From an uncultured Alphaproteobacteria bacterium (GTDB lineage: Bacteria; Pseudomonadota; Alphaproteobacteria; GCA-2731375), in NCBI GenBank assembly GCA_951812805.1, contig CATOSZ010000003.1, positions 186,001-250,000 on the forward strand: a DNA stretch of 64,000 nt, written 5' to 3'. How positions within the stretch are numbered: the stretch's first letter is position 1; each line of letters opens with the position of its first letter. Under the pieces are notes generated by a model that was given only the letters and a program-made list of their open reading frames with translations, ran no database searches and was not told where the DNA came from. Of the stretch, positions 27,401-36,487 are shown piece after piece. The position numbers were made by a program, and so were the translations under genes.

Positions 27401-29056
27401 ATGGAACGTGAGTCGATGCCCTTTGACGTGGTCATCGTCGGTGGCGGCCCCTCCGGCCTGGGTGCGGCGATCCGGCTGAAACAGCTTTGCCAGCAACACG
27501 ACACCGACCTCGAAGTCTGCGTGCTGGAGAAGGGCTCCGAGATCGGCGCCCATATCCTCTCCGGCGCCGTGCTCGATCCCCGCGCGCTGGAGGAGCTGTT
27601 TCCCGACTGGGCCGAACGCGGCGCGCCCTTGCACACGCCGGTGACGGCGGAACGGTTCCGCTTTCTGACCGCCCACAACGCCATAAAGATGCCGACCTTC
27701 CTGCTGCCGAAGGTCATGCAGAACCACGGCAACTATGTCGTCAGTCTCGGCAATCTGTGTCGCTGGCTGGCCGAGCAGGCCGAGGCGCTGGGCGTCGAGA
27801 TCTATCCGGGCTTCGCCGCGGCCGAGGTGCTCTATCACGAGGACGGCCGCGTCAAGGGCGTCGCCACCGGCGACATGGGCGTCGGCCGCGATGGCGAACC
27901 CAAAGACAGCTACACCCCCGGCATGGAGCTGCACGCGAAATACACCCTCTTCGCCGAAGGCTGCCGCGGCTCCCTCACCAAGGGGCTCGAAGAGCGCTTC
28001 GCGCTTCGCGAGGACTGCCAGCACCAAAGCTACGGCATCGGCATCAAGGAGCTGTGGCAGATCCCGGAAGCGCAGCACCAGCAGGGCCTGATCATGCACA
28101 CCGCCGGCTGGCCGGTGGATACCAAGACATACGGCGGATCCTTCCTCTATCACCTGGAGGACAACCAGGTCGCCATCGGCTACGTCGTCGGTCTGGACTA
28201 CGAGAACCCCCATCTCTCGCCCTTCGACGAGTTTCAACGCTTCAAGACCCATCCCGAGATCGCCGAACATCTGGAGGGCGGCACCCGCATCGCCTATGGC
28301 GCCCGGGCGCTGAACGAGGGCGGGCTGCAATCGATCCCGAAGCTGGTGTTCCCCGGCGGCGCGCTCATCGGCTGCACGGCCGGTTTCCTGAACGTGCCGA
28401 AGATCAAGGGCTCGCACAACGCCATGAAGACCGGCATGCTGGCGGCCGAGGCCGCCTTCGAGGCGCTGGCCGAAGCGGGCGAGGATATGGGTCCGGCGGA
28501 ACTGACCGCCTATCCCGAGGCGTTCGAGAATTCATGGGTCTACGACGAGCTGAAGGCGGCGCGAAACTTCCGCCCGGCCTTTGCCAAATGGGGCCTGATC
28601 GGGGCGACGCTGTTCAACGGCTTCGACCAGATGTTCGGGCACAAGTTCAGCTACACGCTGCGGCACGGCAAGCCCGACCACATGCACACGGCCCGCAAGG
28701 AAATGCACCAGCCGATCGACTATCCCCGCCCCGACGGCGTGCTGAGCTTCGACAAACCCTCGTCGGTCTTCCTCTCCAACACGAACCACGAGGAAGACCA
28801 GCCGATCCATCTGACGCTCGCCGACGATGCCGTGCCGATCGACGTCAACCTGGCGCAGTACGACGCGCCCGAGCAGCGCTTTTGTCCGGCCGGCGTCTAT
28901 GAAATCCTGCGCGACGACGACGGTGGCAATCCGCGTCTGCAGATCAACGCGCAGAACTGTGTTCACTGCAAGACTTGCGACATCAAGGATACCACCCAGA
29001 ATATCAACTGGGTGGTTCCCGAGGGCGGCGGCGGCCCGAACTATCCCAATATGTAA
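27401..29056 (+). CDS. Electron transfer flavoprotein-ubiquinone oxidoreductase
   Basis: Membrane-associated ETF:ubiquinone oxidoreductase (ETF dehydrogenase), 551 residues, passing electrons from acyl-CoA and amine dehydrogenases through ETF to the quinone pool. The N-terminal FAD Rossmann motif is VIVGGGPSGLGAAIRL (about 10-25), FAEGCRGSLTKGL is in the middle, and the C-terminal 4Fe-4S ligands are in RFCPAGVYE and NCVHCKTCDIKD. ATG 27401 has GAGGCGAGGAGCGAGG before it. No etfAB in the window. The TPR lipoprotein gene begins 29 bases downstream. Confidence 0.95.
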   Translation: MERESMPFDVVIVGGGPSGLGAAIRLKQLCQQHDTDLEVCVLEKGSEIGAHILSGAVLDPRALEELFPDWAERGAPLHTPVTAERFRFLTAHNAIKMPTFLLPKVMQNHGNYVVSLGNLCRWLAEQAEALGVEIYPGFAAAEVLYHEDGRVKGVATGDMGVGRDGEPKDSYTPGMELHAKYTLFAEGCRGSLTKGLEERFALREDCQHQSYGIGIKELWQIPEAQHQQGLIMHTAGWPVDTKTYGGSFLYHLEDNQVAIGYVVGLDYENPHLSPFDEFQRFKTHPEIAEHLEGGTRIAYGARALNEGGLQSIPKLVFPGGALIGCTAGFLNVPKIKGSHNAMKTGMLAAEAAFEALAEAGEDMGPAELTAYPEAFENSWVYDELKAARNFRPAFAKWGLIGATLFNGFDQMFGHKFSYTLRHGKPDHMHTARKEMHQPIDYPRPDGVLSFDKPSSVFLSNTNHEEDQPIHLTLADDAVPIDVNLAQYDAPEQRFCPAGVYEILRDDDGGNPRLQINAQNCVHCKTCDIKDTTQNINWVVPEGGGGPNYPNM

Positions 29057-29085
29057 CCTCCAGCCGAGGAGGCGGAAGTGAGCCT

Positions 29086-30843
29086 ATGAGCAATGACGCG
29101 ACGGCGCCGAAGGCGCGGCCTCCGCTCCCCCGGTCCCGCCGGTTGAAAGCCTCCCTCTTGGCCTTCGCCGGCCTGCTGGCGCTGGCCGGCTGCCAGGGCC
29201 ATTCCGGTGCCGGCGGACCGACGCTGCGCGGTGAGCCGGTGGATTCGGCGCTCGGCCATTACCTCGCCGCCCGCCACGCCCGGGTCGCCCGCGACGCGGA
29301 CGCGGCGGCGCGCCATTATGAGATCGCGCTCGCCGACAACCCGGAAAACCGCGCCCTCATCCATCGCACGTTTCTGGTCAGCCTGGCGACGGGCGATCAC
29401 GCCCGGGCCTTCGCGCTCGCCGAGCAGCTGGTCGCGGGCGACGGCCGGGCCGGCCTCGCGCGCCTGGTCCTGGCCGCGCGCGAGGTCGAGGCGGGACGCT
29501 TCGAGCCGGCCGAGGCCTTGCTGGAGGCGGACGAGGCCAAGGGCTTCGCCGCGCTGCTGAAACCGCTGATGCTCGGCTGGGTCAAGGTCGGCTTCGGCGA
29601 TCTCGCCGCGGCCGAGGCGGCGCTGAAACCGCTCGACGCGCGGGAAGGCTTTCACGGCTTCCGCGACTATCACCTGGCTCTCATGCGCGATGCCCTCGGC
29701 GACAGCGAAGGGGCCGAGGCCCTGCTCGCCAAGATCGACGACAGCCGCGGCCTGACCGCCCAGGCGACGCTGGCGCGCGGCGCCGTGCTGGCCAAGCTCG
29801 GCAAGCGCGACGACGCGGCCGGCGTCTACACCAAGCTGCTGGAGCGGATTGCCGATCACCGCCCGGTCAAGCGCGCGCTCGCCAAGCTGGAAGCGGGCGG
29901 CCAGCCCGATGCGATCGTCGTCTCGGCCCGCGACGGCCTCGCCGAGGCCTTTTTCGGCGCGGCGCGGGCCCTGGCCCAGGACCGCGGGCGGAGTGCGGCG
30001 CGCATGTATGCCCATCTCGCCCTCTACCTGCGTCCCGGCCTCGACGACGCCCGCATGCTGCTGGCCGAGATCCTGGAGGCGGACCGGCGCTGGCAGGATG
30101 CGATCGACACCTACGCGGAGATCCGGGAAGGTTCGCCCTACTATCGCGATTCCCGCCTGCGGATCGCCGTCGATCTCGAACGCCTGGAACGGCTGGACGA
30201 GGCGGTGGCTGCCCTGGAGGCGATCGTCGCCAAGGACGCCAAGGATAATGCCGCGCTCGTCGCCCTCGCCGACCTGCTGCGCAGCCGCGAACGTTACGGC
30301 GACGCCGCCAAGGCCTATGACCGGGCGATGCTGGGGCTGGACAAACCGGAAAAACACCACTGGTCGCTGTTCTATGCCCGCGGCATCGCGCTCGAACGCA
30401 CCAAGGAGTGGGAGCGGGCGGAGGCCGATTTCCTCAAGGCGCTGGAGCTGTCCCCCGACCATCCGCTGGTCTTGAACTATCTCGGCTATTCCTGGGTCGA
30501 GCAGGGTCTCAATCTCGACCGGGCGCAGGAGATGATCGAGAAGGCGGTCTCGCAGCGGCCCAACGACGGCTATATCGTCGACAGCCTGGGCTGGGTGCTC
30601 TATCGGCGCGGCGACTACCCGGACGCCGTGCGCTACCTGGAGCGTGCGGTCGAACTGCGGCCGAACGATCCGGTGATCAACGATCATTTGGGCGATGCCT
30701 ACTGGCAGGTCGGCCGGCGCATCGAGGCCCGTTTTCAATGGAGCCACGCCCTCGACCTGGAGCCGGAGGACGACCAGGTCGCCCGCATCCAGGAGAAGCT
30801 CCAGCGCGGCCTGGCCGCCGCGCGGACGCGTACCGACGGCTGA
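29086..30843 (+). CDS. TPR-repeat lipoprotein
   Basis: Lipoprotein of 585 residues with many tetratricopeptide repeats. The signal has a twin-basic start and lipobox LLALAGC (cysteine at about 36), so the protein is anchored on the periplasmic face, probably of the outer membrane. TPR units are clearest at the C-terminus (PLVLNYLGYSWVEQGLNLDR, GYIVDSLGWVLYRRGDYPDA, DPVINDHLGDAYWQVGR). Such proteins act as assembly scaffolds. It lies between ETF-QO and ispE, 4 bases before the latter, so cotranscription is likely. Confidence 0.85.
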   Translation: MSNDATAPKARPPLPRSRRLKASLLAFAGLLALAGCQGHSGAGGPTLRGEPVDSALGHYLAARHARVARDADAAARHYEIALADNPENRALIHRTFLVSLATGDHARAFALAEQLVAGDGRAGLARLVLAAREVEAGRFEPAEALLEADEAKGFAALLKPLMLGWVKVGFGDLAAAEAALKPLDAREGFHGFRDYHLALMRDALGDSEGAEALLAKIDDSRGLTAQATLARGAVLAKLGKRDDAAGVYTKLLERIADHRPVKRALAKLEAGGQPDAIVVSARDGLAEAFFGAARALAQDRGRSAARMYAHLALYLRPGLDDARMLLAEILEADRRWQDAIDTYAEIREGSPYYRDSRLRIAVDLERLERLDEAVAALEAIVAKDAKDNAALVALADLLRSRERYGDAAKAYDRAMLGLDKPEKHHWSLFYARGIALERTKEWERAEADFLKALELSPDHPLVLNYLGYSWVEQGLNLDRAQEMIEKAVSQRPNDGYIVDSLGWVLYRRGDYPDAVRYLERAVELRPNDPVINDHLGDAYWQVGRRIEARFQWSHALDLEPEDDQVARIQEKLQRGLAAARTRTDG

Positions 30844-30847
30844 GGCG

Positions 30848-31717
30848 GTGGCGCTCGAACGACGGCCCGCACGGGCCAAGCTCAACCTCTTCCTCCATGT
30901 TCTCGGCCGCCGGGCGAACGGCTACCATGAGCTCGACAGCCTGATCGTCTTCACCGGCCTCGCCGACGAGGTGCGGGCCGGGCCGGCGGACCGGCTGTCG
31001 CTGACCCGCGGCGGCCCCTTCGCCGAGCGATTGGCCGCCAGCCTGGGCGAAGGCGACGACGACCTGTTGCTGCGCGCCGCCCGGGCCCTGGACCCTGAGC
31101 GGACGGCGGCGCTTGCACTGGACAAAAACCTTCCACCGGCCTCGGGCATGGGGGGCGGTTCCTCCGACGCGGCGGCCGGCCTGCGCGCGCTCGACGCGCT
31201 CTGGGACCTCGACCTTGATGAAGCACGCCTGGCGGAGATCGGCCTCGGCCTCGGCGCCGACGTGCCGGCCTGCCTGGCGCAGCCCCGCGCCGTGCGGATC
31301 GGCGGCGTCGGCGAGCGGGTCGTGCCCGTCGGCCCATTGCCACCCGCCCCGGCGCTCGTCGTCAATCCCGGCGTGGCGCTCGCCACCCCCGACGTCTTCC
31401 GAGCCCGCAATGGCAGCTTCTCGGCGCCGGCACCCAGCTGGCCCGCGCCCACCTCGCCGGGCGCGCTCGCCGAATGGCTGGCCCCGCTCCGCAACGACCT
31501 GGAGGCGCCGGCGATCGCCCTCGCCCCGGTCGTCGGCGAGGTGTTGGATCGGCTCGCCGCGCTTCCCGGCGTCCGGCTCGCCCGGATGAGCGGCAGCGGT
31601 GCGACCTGTTTCGCCCTCTTCGACAGCGAGGCGGCGGCGGCGGTCGGGCGGGACGAGATCGCCGCCGCCCGGCCCGAATGGTGGTGTCGGGCGACGCGGC
31701 TGGAGGCGGGCACATGA
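30848..31717 (+). CDS. ispE: 4-diphosphocytidyl-2-C-methyl-D-erythritol kinase
   Basis: GHMP-family kinase of the MEP isoprenoid pathway, 289 residues, phosphorylating CDP-methylerythritol with ATP. N-terminal ARAKLNLFLHVLGRRANGYH, the GHMP ATP-loop PPASGMGGGSSDAAAGLRAL (about 99-118) and the C-terminal MSGSGATCFALF are all present. The start is taken as GTG 30848, just after the TPR gene; the open frame upstream is a shadow. Its stop overlaps the next start (ATGA, 31714-31717). Confidence 0.93.
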   Translation: MALERRPARAKLNLFLHVLGRRANGYHELDSLIVFTGLADEVRAGPADRLSLTRGGPFAERLAASLGEGDDDLLLRAARALDPERTAALALDKNLPPASGMGGGSSDAAAGLRALDALWDLDLDEARLAEIGLGLGADVPACLAQPRAVRIGGVGERVVPVGPLPPAPALVVNPGVALATPDVFRARNGSFSAPAPSWPAPTSPGALAEWLAPLRNDLEAPAIALAPVVGEVLDRLAALPGVRLARMSGSGATCFALFDSEAAAAVGRDEIAAARPEWWCRATRLEAGT

Positions 31718-32565
31718 GACGCGGCCGGGTGATGCTGGCGGCCCTCTTCTGTGCGATCACGCTCGCCGCCTGCGAGCCGGCGCTGGAGACGGGCGGCGGC
31801 ACGCTCGGCGATATCGACGGCACCGAAGCCACGAGCGACATCGCCCGCACCTTCGACAACGCCATGGCGGTCATCCCCGGGGCCCGCGGCGAGGCCCCCA
31901 CGGTCGGCCGCCTGAACGGCGACGAAGTGCAGGCCCGGCTGCGCCGCGGCCCGCGGCTCGGCTACCCGACGGTGCTCTACCTGCACGGTTGCAACGGCTA
32001 TGGCACCCTGAAGGTGCTGGAGGAGCTCGGCGCGCGCGGCTTCGCGGTGATCGCGCCGGACAGCTTCGCCCGCAGGTACCGGCCCCTGCAATGCAGTGCC
32101 TGGTTCCAGAGTGGCGGCCAGAACGTGTTCGTCTACGACTTCCGCCTGACCGAGGTCGCCTACACCCTGCACCGGTTGAAGCAGGTCCCCTGGGTCGACC
32201 CCAACCGCCTGTTTCTCTACGGCTCGTCCGAGGGCGCGGTGGCCGCGGCGCTCTATCGCGGCTACCAGTTCAAGGCCCGGGTTTTGACCCATTGGACCTG
32301 TCACGGCTCCTCCTTCGTGCGCGGTCTCTCGCCCTATACGATGGAGCCGGTGCTGGCCCTGGTCGGCGCGGACGACCCCTGGTACGCGGCGGCCAAGACC
32401 GCCGGCCAGCAGGGCCACTGCGGCGTCTTCTTCGCGGGCCGCCCGCGCTCCCGCTCCCTCGTCCTCGACGGCGTCGGCCACGCGATCTACGACGATCCCC
32501 GCAACGTGACGACGATCGCCGACTTTCTCGCCGCCGAAGCGGGACGGATCTCCGCCGCGAAGTGA
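31714..32565 (+). CDS. Alpha/beta-hydrolase lipoprotein (dienelactone hydrolase-like)
   Basis: Exported lipoprotein, 283 residues: signal ending CAITLAAC (cysteine at about 20), then an alpha/beta-hydrolase core with oxyanion-region LYLHGCNGYG (about 88), nucleophile elbow YGSSEGAVA (about 169), an acid in VGADDPWY (about 214) and the histidine in DGVGHAIYDDP (about 251). Substrate unknown; esters of cell-envelope or environmental origin are possible. It is translationally coupled to ispE by ATGA overlap, an odd pairing with no obvious metabolic link. Confidence 0.82.
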   Translation: MRRGRVMLAALFCAITLAACEPALETGGGTLGDIDGTEATSDIARTFDNAMAVIPGARGEAPTVGRLNGDEVQARLRRGPRLGYPTVLYLHGCNGYGTLKVLEELGARGFAVIAPDSFARRYRPLQCSAWFQSGGQNVFVYDFRLTEVAYTLHRLKQVPWVDPNRLFLYGSSEGAVAAALYRGYQFKARVLTHWTCHGSSFVRGLSPYTMEPVLALVGADDPWYAAAKTAGQQGHCGVFFAGRPRSRSLVLDGVGHAIYDDPRNVTTIADFLAAEAGRISAAK

Positions 32566-32614
32566 AAGGGCGGCGGCTGTTTCGCCGACGCGGGGCCATC
32601 GCTAAACTCGCGCC

Positions 32615-34357
32615 ATGACGGAGCGAGCGGAACGACGACTGGCGGCCATCGTCGCGGCGGATGTGGCCGGATACTCCCGGCTGATCGGGGTGGACGAGGA
32701 AGGTACGCTCGCCGCCCTGCACTCCAGCCGACGGGAGTTGCTCGATCCGCTCATCGCCGAGCACGGCGGCCGCATCGCCAACACCGCCGGCGACAGCCTG
32801 CTGCTGGAATTCGCCAGCGTCGTCGACGCGGTGCGCTATGCCGTGGACATGCAACGCGGCATGACGGCGCGCTACAGCGACGTTGCCTCGGACCGGCGCC
32901 TGCAGTTTCGCGTCGGCGTGCATCTCGGCGACGTGGTGGTCTCCGCCGGCGATCTGCTCGGCGACGGCGTCAACATCGCCGCCCGGATCGAGTCGGTCGC
33001 CACGCCGGCCGGTATCGCGATTTCCGACGACGCCTACCGCCAGGTGCGCGGACGGCTCGACGCCGAGTGGCGCGACGGTGGCGAGCACGACTTGAAGAAC
33101 ATCGCCCACCCGGTGCAGATCTGGCGCTGGCGCGAGGGTGAGAGCGCCCCTCTCGACGCGCCGCCGACCCGGCCCGACAAGCCCTCGCTCGCGGTCCTGC
33201 CCTTCGCCAACCGGTCGGCCGATCCGGCGCAGGACTATTTCACCGACGGCATGACCGAGGACATCATCACCGACCTTTCCAAGGTCTCGGCTTTGTTCGT
33301 CATCGCCCGCAACACGACCTTCGCCTACAAGGGCCAGCGGCCCGAGGTGAGCGAGGTCTGCCTCGACCTCGGCGTCCGCTATGTCCTGGAGGGCAGCGTG
33401 CGCCGGGCCGGCGACCAGGTGCGGATCAGCGCCCAGCTGGTCGACGGCGACGCCGGCGGCGAGGTCTGGGCGGAACGCTACGACCGGGGTATCGAGGACG
33501 TCTTCGCCGTCCAGGACGAGGTAACGCGCGAGATCGTCGCGGCCTTGCGCGTCGAGCTGACGCCCGCGGAGGAACAGCGGCGCGAAAGCCGGCCGGAGAT
33601 CGGACCCGAGGTGCGCGACCTGCTCTACCGGGCGCGCACCCACATCTACCACTTCGGACCGGACGCCATCCGGGAGGCGCGGGCCCTGGTGGAAGAGGCG
33701 ATCGCCATCGATCCCAACGCCGCCACCGCGCATGGGATGTTGGCCCTCATCCATAACGCCAACTACCTCAATCGCTGGAACGACTGGCATGGGAACAGCG
33801 TCGAGGACGCGTTGGCCTGTGCCAGGCGCGCCACCGAGATCGATCCGAACGATGCGATGGGCAGGGCGGCCGAAGCCTATTGCCACATCTGGCGCGGTGA
33901 TCTGGCGTCCGCGGAAACGGCCGCACAGCGCTGTCTCGAGCTCGAGCCCAATCCCCGACAGGGTCTTTCCGCCCTCGGCCAGGTGCGCGATTTCCAGGGC
34001 CGTCACGCGGAGGCCGTGCCGCTCTTCGAACAGGCCTTCCGGCTGGATCCGCAATTCGACCTGGCGCTGCTGCTGCTCGGCCGCGCCTTCTTCGCGCTGG
34101 CGCGCGACGGCGAGGCGGAGGCGAGCTTCGAGGCCCGCCTCCAGCGCAATCCGAACACGGACACGACGCGCGCCTATCTCGCCGCGGTCCTCGGCCAAAC
34201 GGGGCGCGGCGAAGCGGCCCGGCAGGTCTGGACCGAAATGCTGGAGATCAATCCGGAATTCGACGCCGCGCGGATGCGGGATACTTTGCCCTACGCCGTC
34301 CCCACCTGGTTCGATCGTTTCTACGAGGGGCTGGCGAAGGCGGAGATCAGCGTCTGA
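32615..34357 (+). CDS. Adenylate/guanylate cyclase-domain protein with TolB-like and TPR domains
   Basis: Class III nucleotide cyclase-type protein of 580 residues. The cyclase homology domain covers about 1-170 (AAIVAADVAGYSRLIGVDEE, then TAGDSLLLEFASV and GDGVNIAARIESV). A TolB-amino-terminal-like segment follows (SLAVLPFANRSADPAQDYF to about residue 320), then TPR repeats (about 340-560). Such proteins are numerous in rhizobia and Rhodospirillales, and their cAMP synthesis is often untested. No membrane helix is seen, so it is probably cytoplasmic. ATG 32615 is used. Confidence 0.85.
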   Translation: MTERAERRLAAIVAADVAGYSRLIGVDEEGTLAALHSSRRELLDPLIAEHGGRIANTAGDSLLLEFASVVDAVRYAVDMQRGMTARYSDVASDRRLQFRVGVHLGDVVVSAGDLLGDGVNIAARIESVATPAGIAISDDAYRQVRGRLDAEWRDGGEHDLKNIAHPVQIWRWREGESAPLDAPPTRPDKPSLAVLPFANRSADPAQDYFTDGMTEDIITDLSKVSALFVIARNTTFAYKGQRPEVSEVCLDLGVRYVLEGSVRRAGDQVRISAQLVDGDAGGEVWAERYDRGIEDVFAVQDEVTREIVAALRVELTPAEEQRRESRPEIGPEVRDLLYRARTHIYHFGPDAIREARALVEEAIAIDPNAATAHGMLALIHNANYLNRWNDWHGNSVEDALACARRATEIDPNDAMGRAAEAYCHIWRGDLASAETAAQRCLELEPNPRQGLSALGQVRDFQGRHAEAVPLFEQAFRLDPQFDLALLLLGRAFFALARDGEAEASFEARLQRNPNTDTTRAYLAAVLGQTGRGEAARQVWTEMLEINPEFDAARMRDTLPYAVPTWFDRFYEGLAKAEISV

Positions 34358-34442
34358 CTTGGCTCACCGGCGATGATACTTGGCTCGCGGCGGTGGATCG
34401 CGCAGACTCGATCCCGCAATCACGGGAAGAGGACAAAAGCCG

Positions 34443-35369
34443 ATGAACATGGAAGGCAGGGCCGGGATCGTCACCGGCGCGGGGCGCGGTATCGGGCGCG
34501 AGGTGGCGCTGTTGCTGGCGAAAGAGGGCGCGAGCGTCGTCGTCAACGATCCGGGCGTCGGGCGCGGCGGCGAGGCGACCGAGGAACGGCCGGCCGACGC
34601 GGTGGTGTCCGAGATCCAGGCCGCCGGCGGCAAGGCGGTCGCCAACACCAACTCCGTCACCGACTACGCCAACGCTGGGCGCATGGTCGCCGAGTGTGTC
34701 GAGAACTTCGGCCGAATCGACTTTCTGGTGAACGTCGCCGGCATGCTGCGCGAGCGGATGATCTGGAACATGACCGAGGAGGACTTCGACGAGGTGATCA
34801 ACGTCCACCTCAAAGGCCACTGGAACATGTGCCACCACGCCATCAAGGTGATGCGGGGGCAGCGTTACGGCCGCATCGTCAACTTCTCCTCGGACGCCTT
34901 CAAGGGCTCCGTCGGTCAGTGCAACTATGCCGCCGCCAAGGCCGGCATCATCGGCCTGACGCGGACCATCACACGAGAGTGCGGGCGCTACGGCATCACC
35001 GCCAACGCGATGTGTCCGATGGCGGCGACCCGCATGACCGTGAACGACGCGGTCATCGCCGGCTGGAAACGCCGGCTGGAGCGCGGCCTGCTGACGCAAG
35101 CCCAGTATGAATCCCGCATGGCCATGCCCGGCCCGGAGTTCATTGCGCCGATGGTGGTCTATCTCTGCACGGAGGACAGCGGCGACGTGAACGGCCAGCT
35201 GTTCCATGCCGAGCGTTCGCTGATCCACACCTACCAGTACGGCGAGGAGGCCCGCTCGATCTACAAATACACGGACGAGGGGATGTTCACCGTCGACGAG
35301 CTGATCGAAACGGTGCCCGCGTCCCTGATGGAGGGCATCCCGAACATCGCGCCGCCGGAGGATAGCTGA
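34443..35369 (+). CDS. SDR-family NAD(P)-dependent oxidoreductase
   Basis: Classical short-chain dehydrogenase, 308 residues, slightly longer than the usual 250. Cofactor motif TGAGRGIGRE (about 11-20), NVAGMLR (NAG-like motif, about 98), and the catalytic Ser-Tyr-Lys in NFSSDAFKGSVGQCNYAAAK (about 146-165). The inserted NDPGVGRGGEATEERPAD loop after strand 2 resembles multifunctional hydroxyacyl-CoA dehydrogenase-type SDRs of beta-oxidation. GGGAAGAGGAC precedes ATG 34443. First gene of a plus-strand cluster with a luciferase-like monooxygenase. Confidence 0.88.
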   Translation: MNMEGRAGIVTGAGRGIGREVALLLAKEGASVVVNDPGVGRGGEATEERPADAVVSEIQAAGGKAVANTNSVTDYANAGRMVAECVENFGRIDFLVNVAGMLRERMIWNMTEEDFDEVINVHLKGHWNMCHHAIKVMRGQRYGRIVNFSSDAFKGSVGQCNYAAAKAGIIGLTRTITRECGRYGITANAMCPMAATRMTVNDAVIAGWKRRLERGLLTQAQYESRMAMPGPEFIAPMVVYLCTEDSGDVNGQLFHAERSLIHTYQYGEEARSIYKYTDEGMFTVDELIETVPASLMEGIPNIAPPEDS

Positions 35370-35392
35370 GCCGGCGGGCCGGGGGCGGCGCG

Positions 35393-36472
35393 ATGCGACG
35401 ACTGGAATTCGGCTGGTACCTGCCGACCAACGGCGACATGACGGCCTTCAACAAGCCGGAGGCCGCTCGTGCGCCGAATAGCGCGCTATTCCTCGACATC
35501 ATCCACGCGGCGGAAGAGTCCGGCTTCGAATACATGCTGATCCCGGTGACGCCCGAGTGCTGGGAAGCCTATGTCACGGCCGCCTATCTGGTCGGTCAGA
35601 CGCGGACGATCAAGCCGCTGATCGCCGCCCGACCCGGCTACATGAACCCGGTGCTGCTGGCCAAGATGATCGCCACCTTCGACCAACTCACCGAGGGGCG
35701 AATCGCCGTCAACCTGATCGCCGGCCAGAACGAAGGAGAACTGAGGGGTGACGGCGTGCACCTGGCGAAGGAAGACCGCTATGCCCTGATGGACGAAGAG
35801 GTGGGCATCCTCAAGGCCTTGTGGACCGCGGACGGACCGCTGGACCACCGGGGCCGTTTCCACACCCTCGAAGGCGCGAAGATCCAGCCGGCGATCTTCC
35901 AAAAGCCGCATCCGCCCTTCTATCTCGGCGGGGGATCGGCGGAGGCCTGGGAGATTTCGGCCAAGCATTCCGACGTGCATCTCTTCTGGGGCGACAGGCC
36001 GGCCCGGATCGAAGAGAACATCGCCCGCATACGCCAGCTGGCGGCCGCGCACGGCCGGGCGGACGACATCGGCTTCGGCATGCGGTTGCAGATCATCTGC
36101 CGCGAAGACGGAGACGAGGCCTGGGCGGCGGCGCGCGAGCTGGTCTCCACCGGTACCGACGCGACGCGGGCGCGGCTCAAGGACATCACATGGAACTCGG
36201 CCGCCAACCGCCGGGTCCAGGAACTGGCGGAAACCCACGGCGAGATGATCGGGCCGAATCTGTGGACCGGGATCACCAAAGTCCGTTCCGGCGCCGGCAT
36301 CGCCATCGTCGGCGATCCGCAGCAATGCGCGGCTCAGCTACAGGCCTTCATCGACGCCGGCTGCCACTCCTTCTGCCTGTCGGGCTACCTGCACGACGAC
36401 GAGGCACGGCGCTTCAAGGCCCTGGTCCGCCCCCTGCTTGCCGCCCACAACCCGGCACGAATGGCGGCCTGA
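35393..36472 (+). CDS. LLM-class flavin-dependent monooxygenase (SsuD-like)
   Basis: Luciferase-like monooxygenase, 359 residues, of the alkanesulfonate monooxygenase (SsuD) type, using reduced FMN and oxygen. Hallmarks: EFGWYLPTNGD at the start, AEESGFEYMLIP, RPGYMNPVLLAKMIATFDQL, GRIAVNLIAGQNEGE (about 100) and the glycine-rich PPFYLGGGSAEAWEISAKHS (about 175-195). Substrate unknown. It follows the SDR gene by 23 bases, suggesting a joint pathway. No flavin reductase is seen beside it. Confidence 0.88.
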   Translation: MRRLEFGWYLPTNGDMTAFNKPEAARAPNSALFLDIIHAAEESGFEYMLIPVTPECWEAYVTAAYLVGQTRTIKPLIAARPGYMNPVLLAKMIATFDQLTEGRIAVNLIAGQNEGELRGDGVHLAKEDRYALMDEEVGILKALWTADGPLDHRGRFHTLEGAKIQPAIFQKPHPPFYLGGGSAEAWEISAKHSDVHLFWGDRPARIEENIARIRQLAAAHGRADDIGFGMRLQIICREDGDEAWAAARELVSTGTDATRARLKDITWNSAANRRVQELAETHGEMIGPNLWTGITKVRSGAGIAIVGDPQQCAAQLQAFIDAGCHSFCLSGYLHDDEARRFKALVRPLLAAHNPARMAA

Positions 36473-36487
36473 GGAGAAGCGGCCCCC

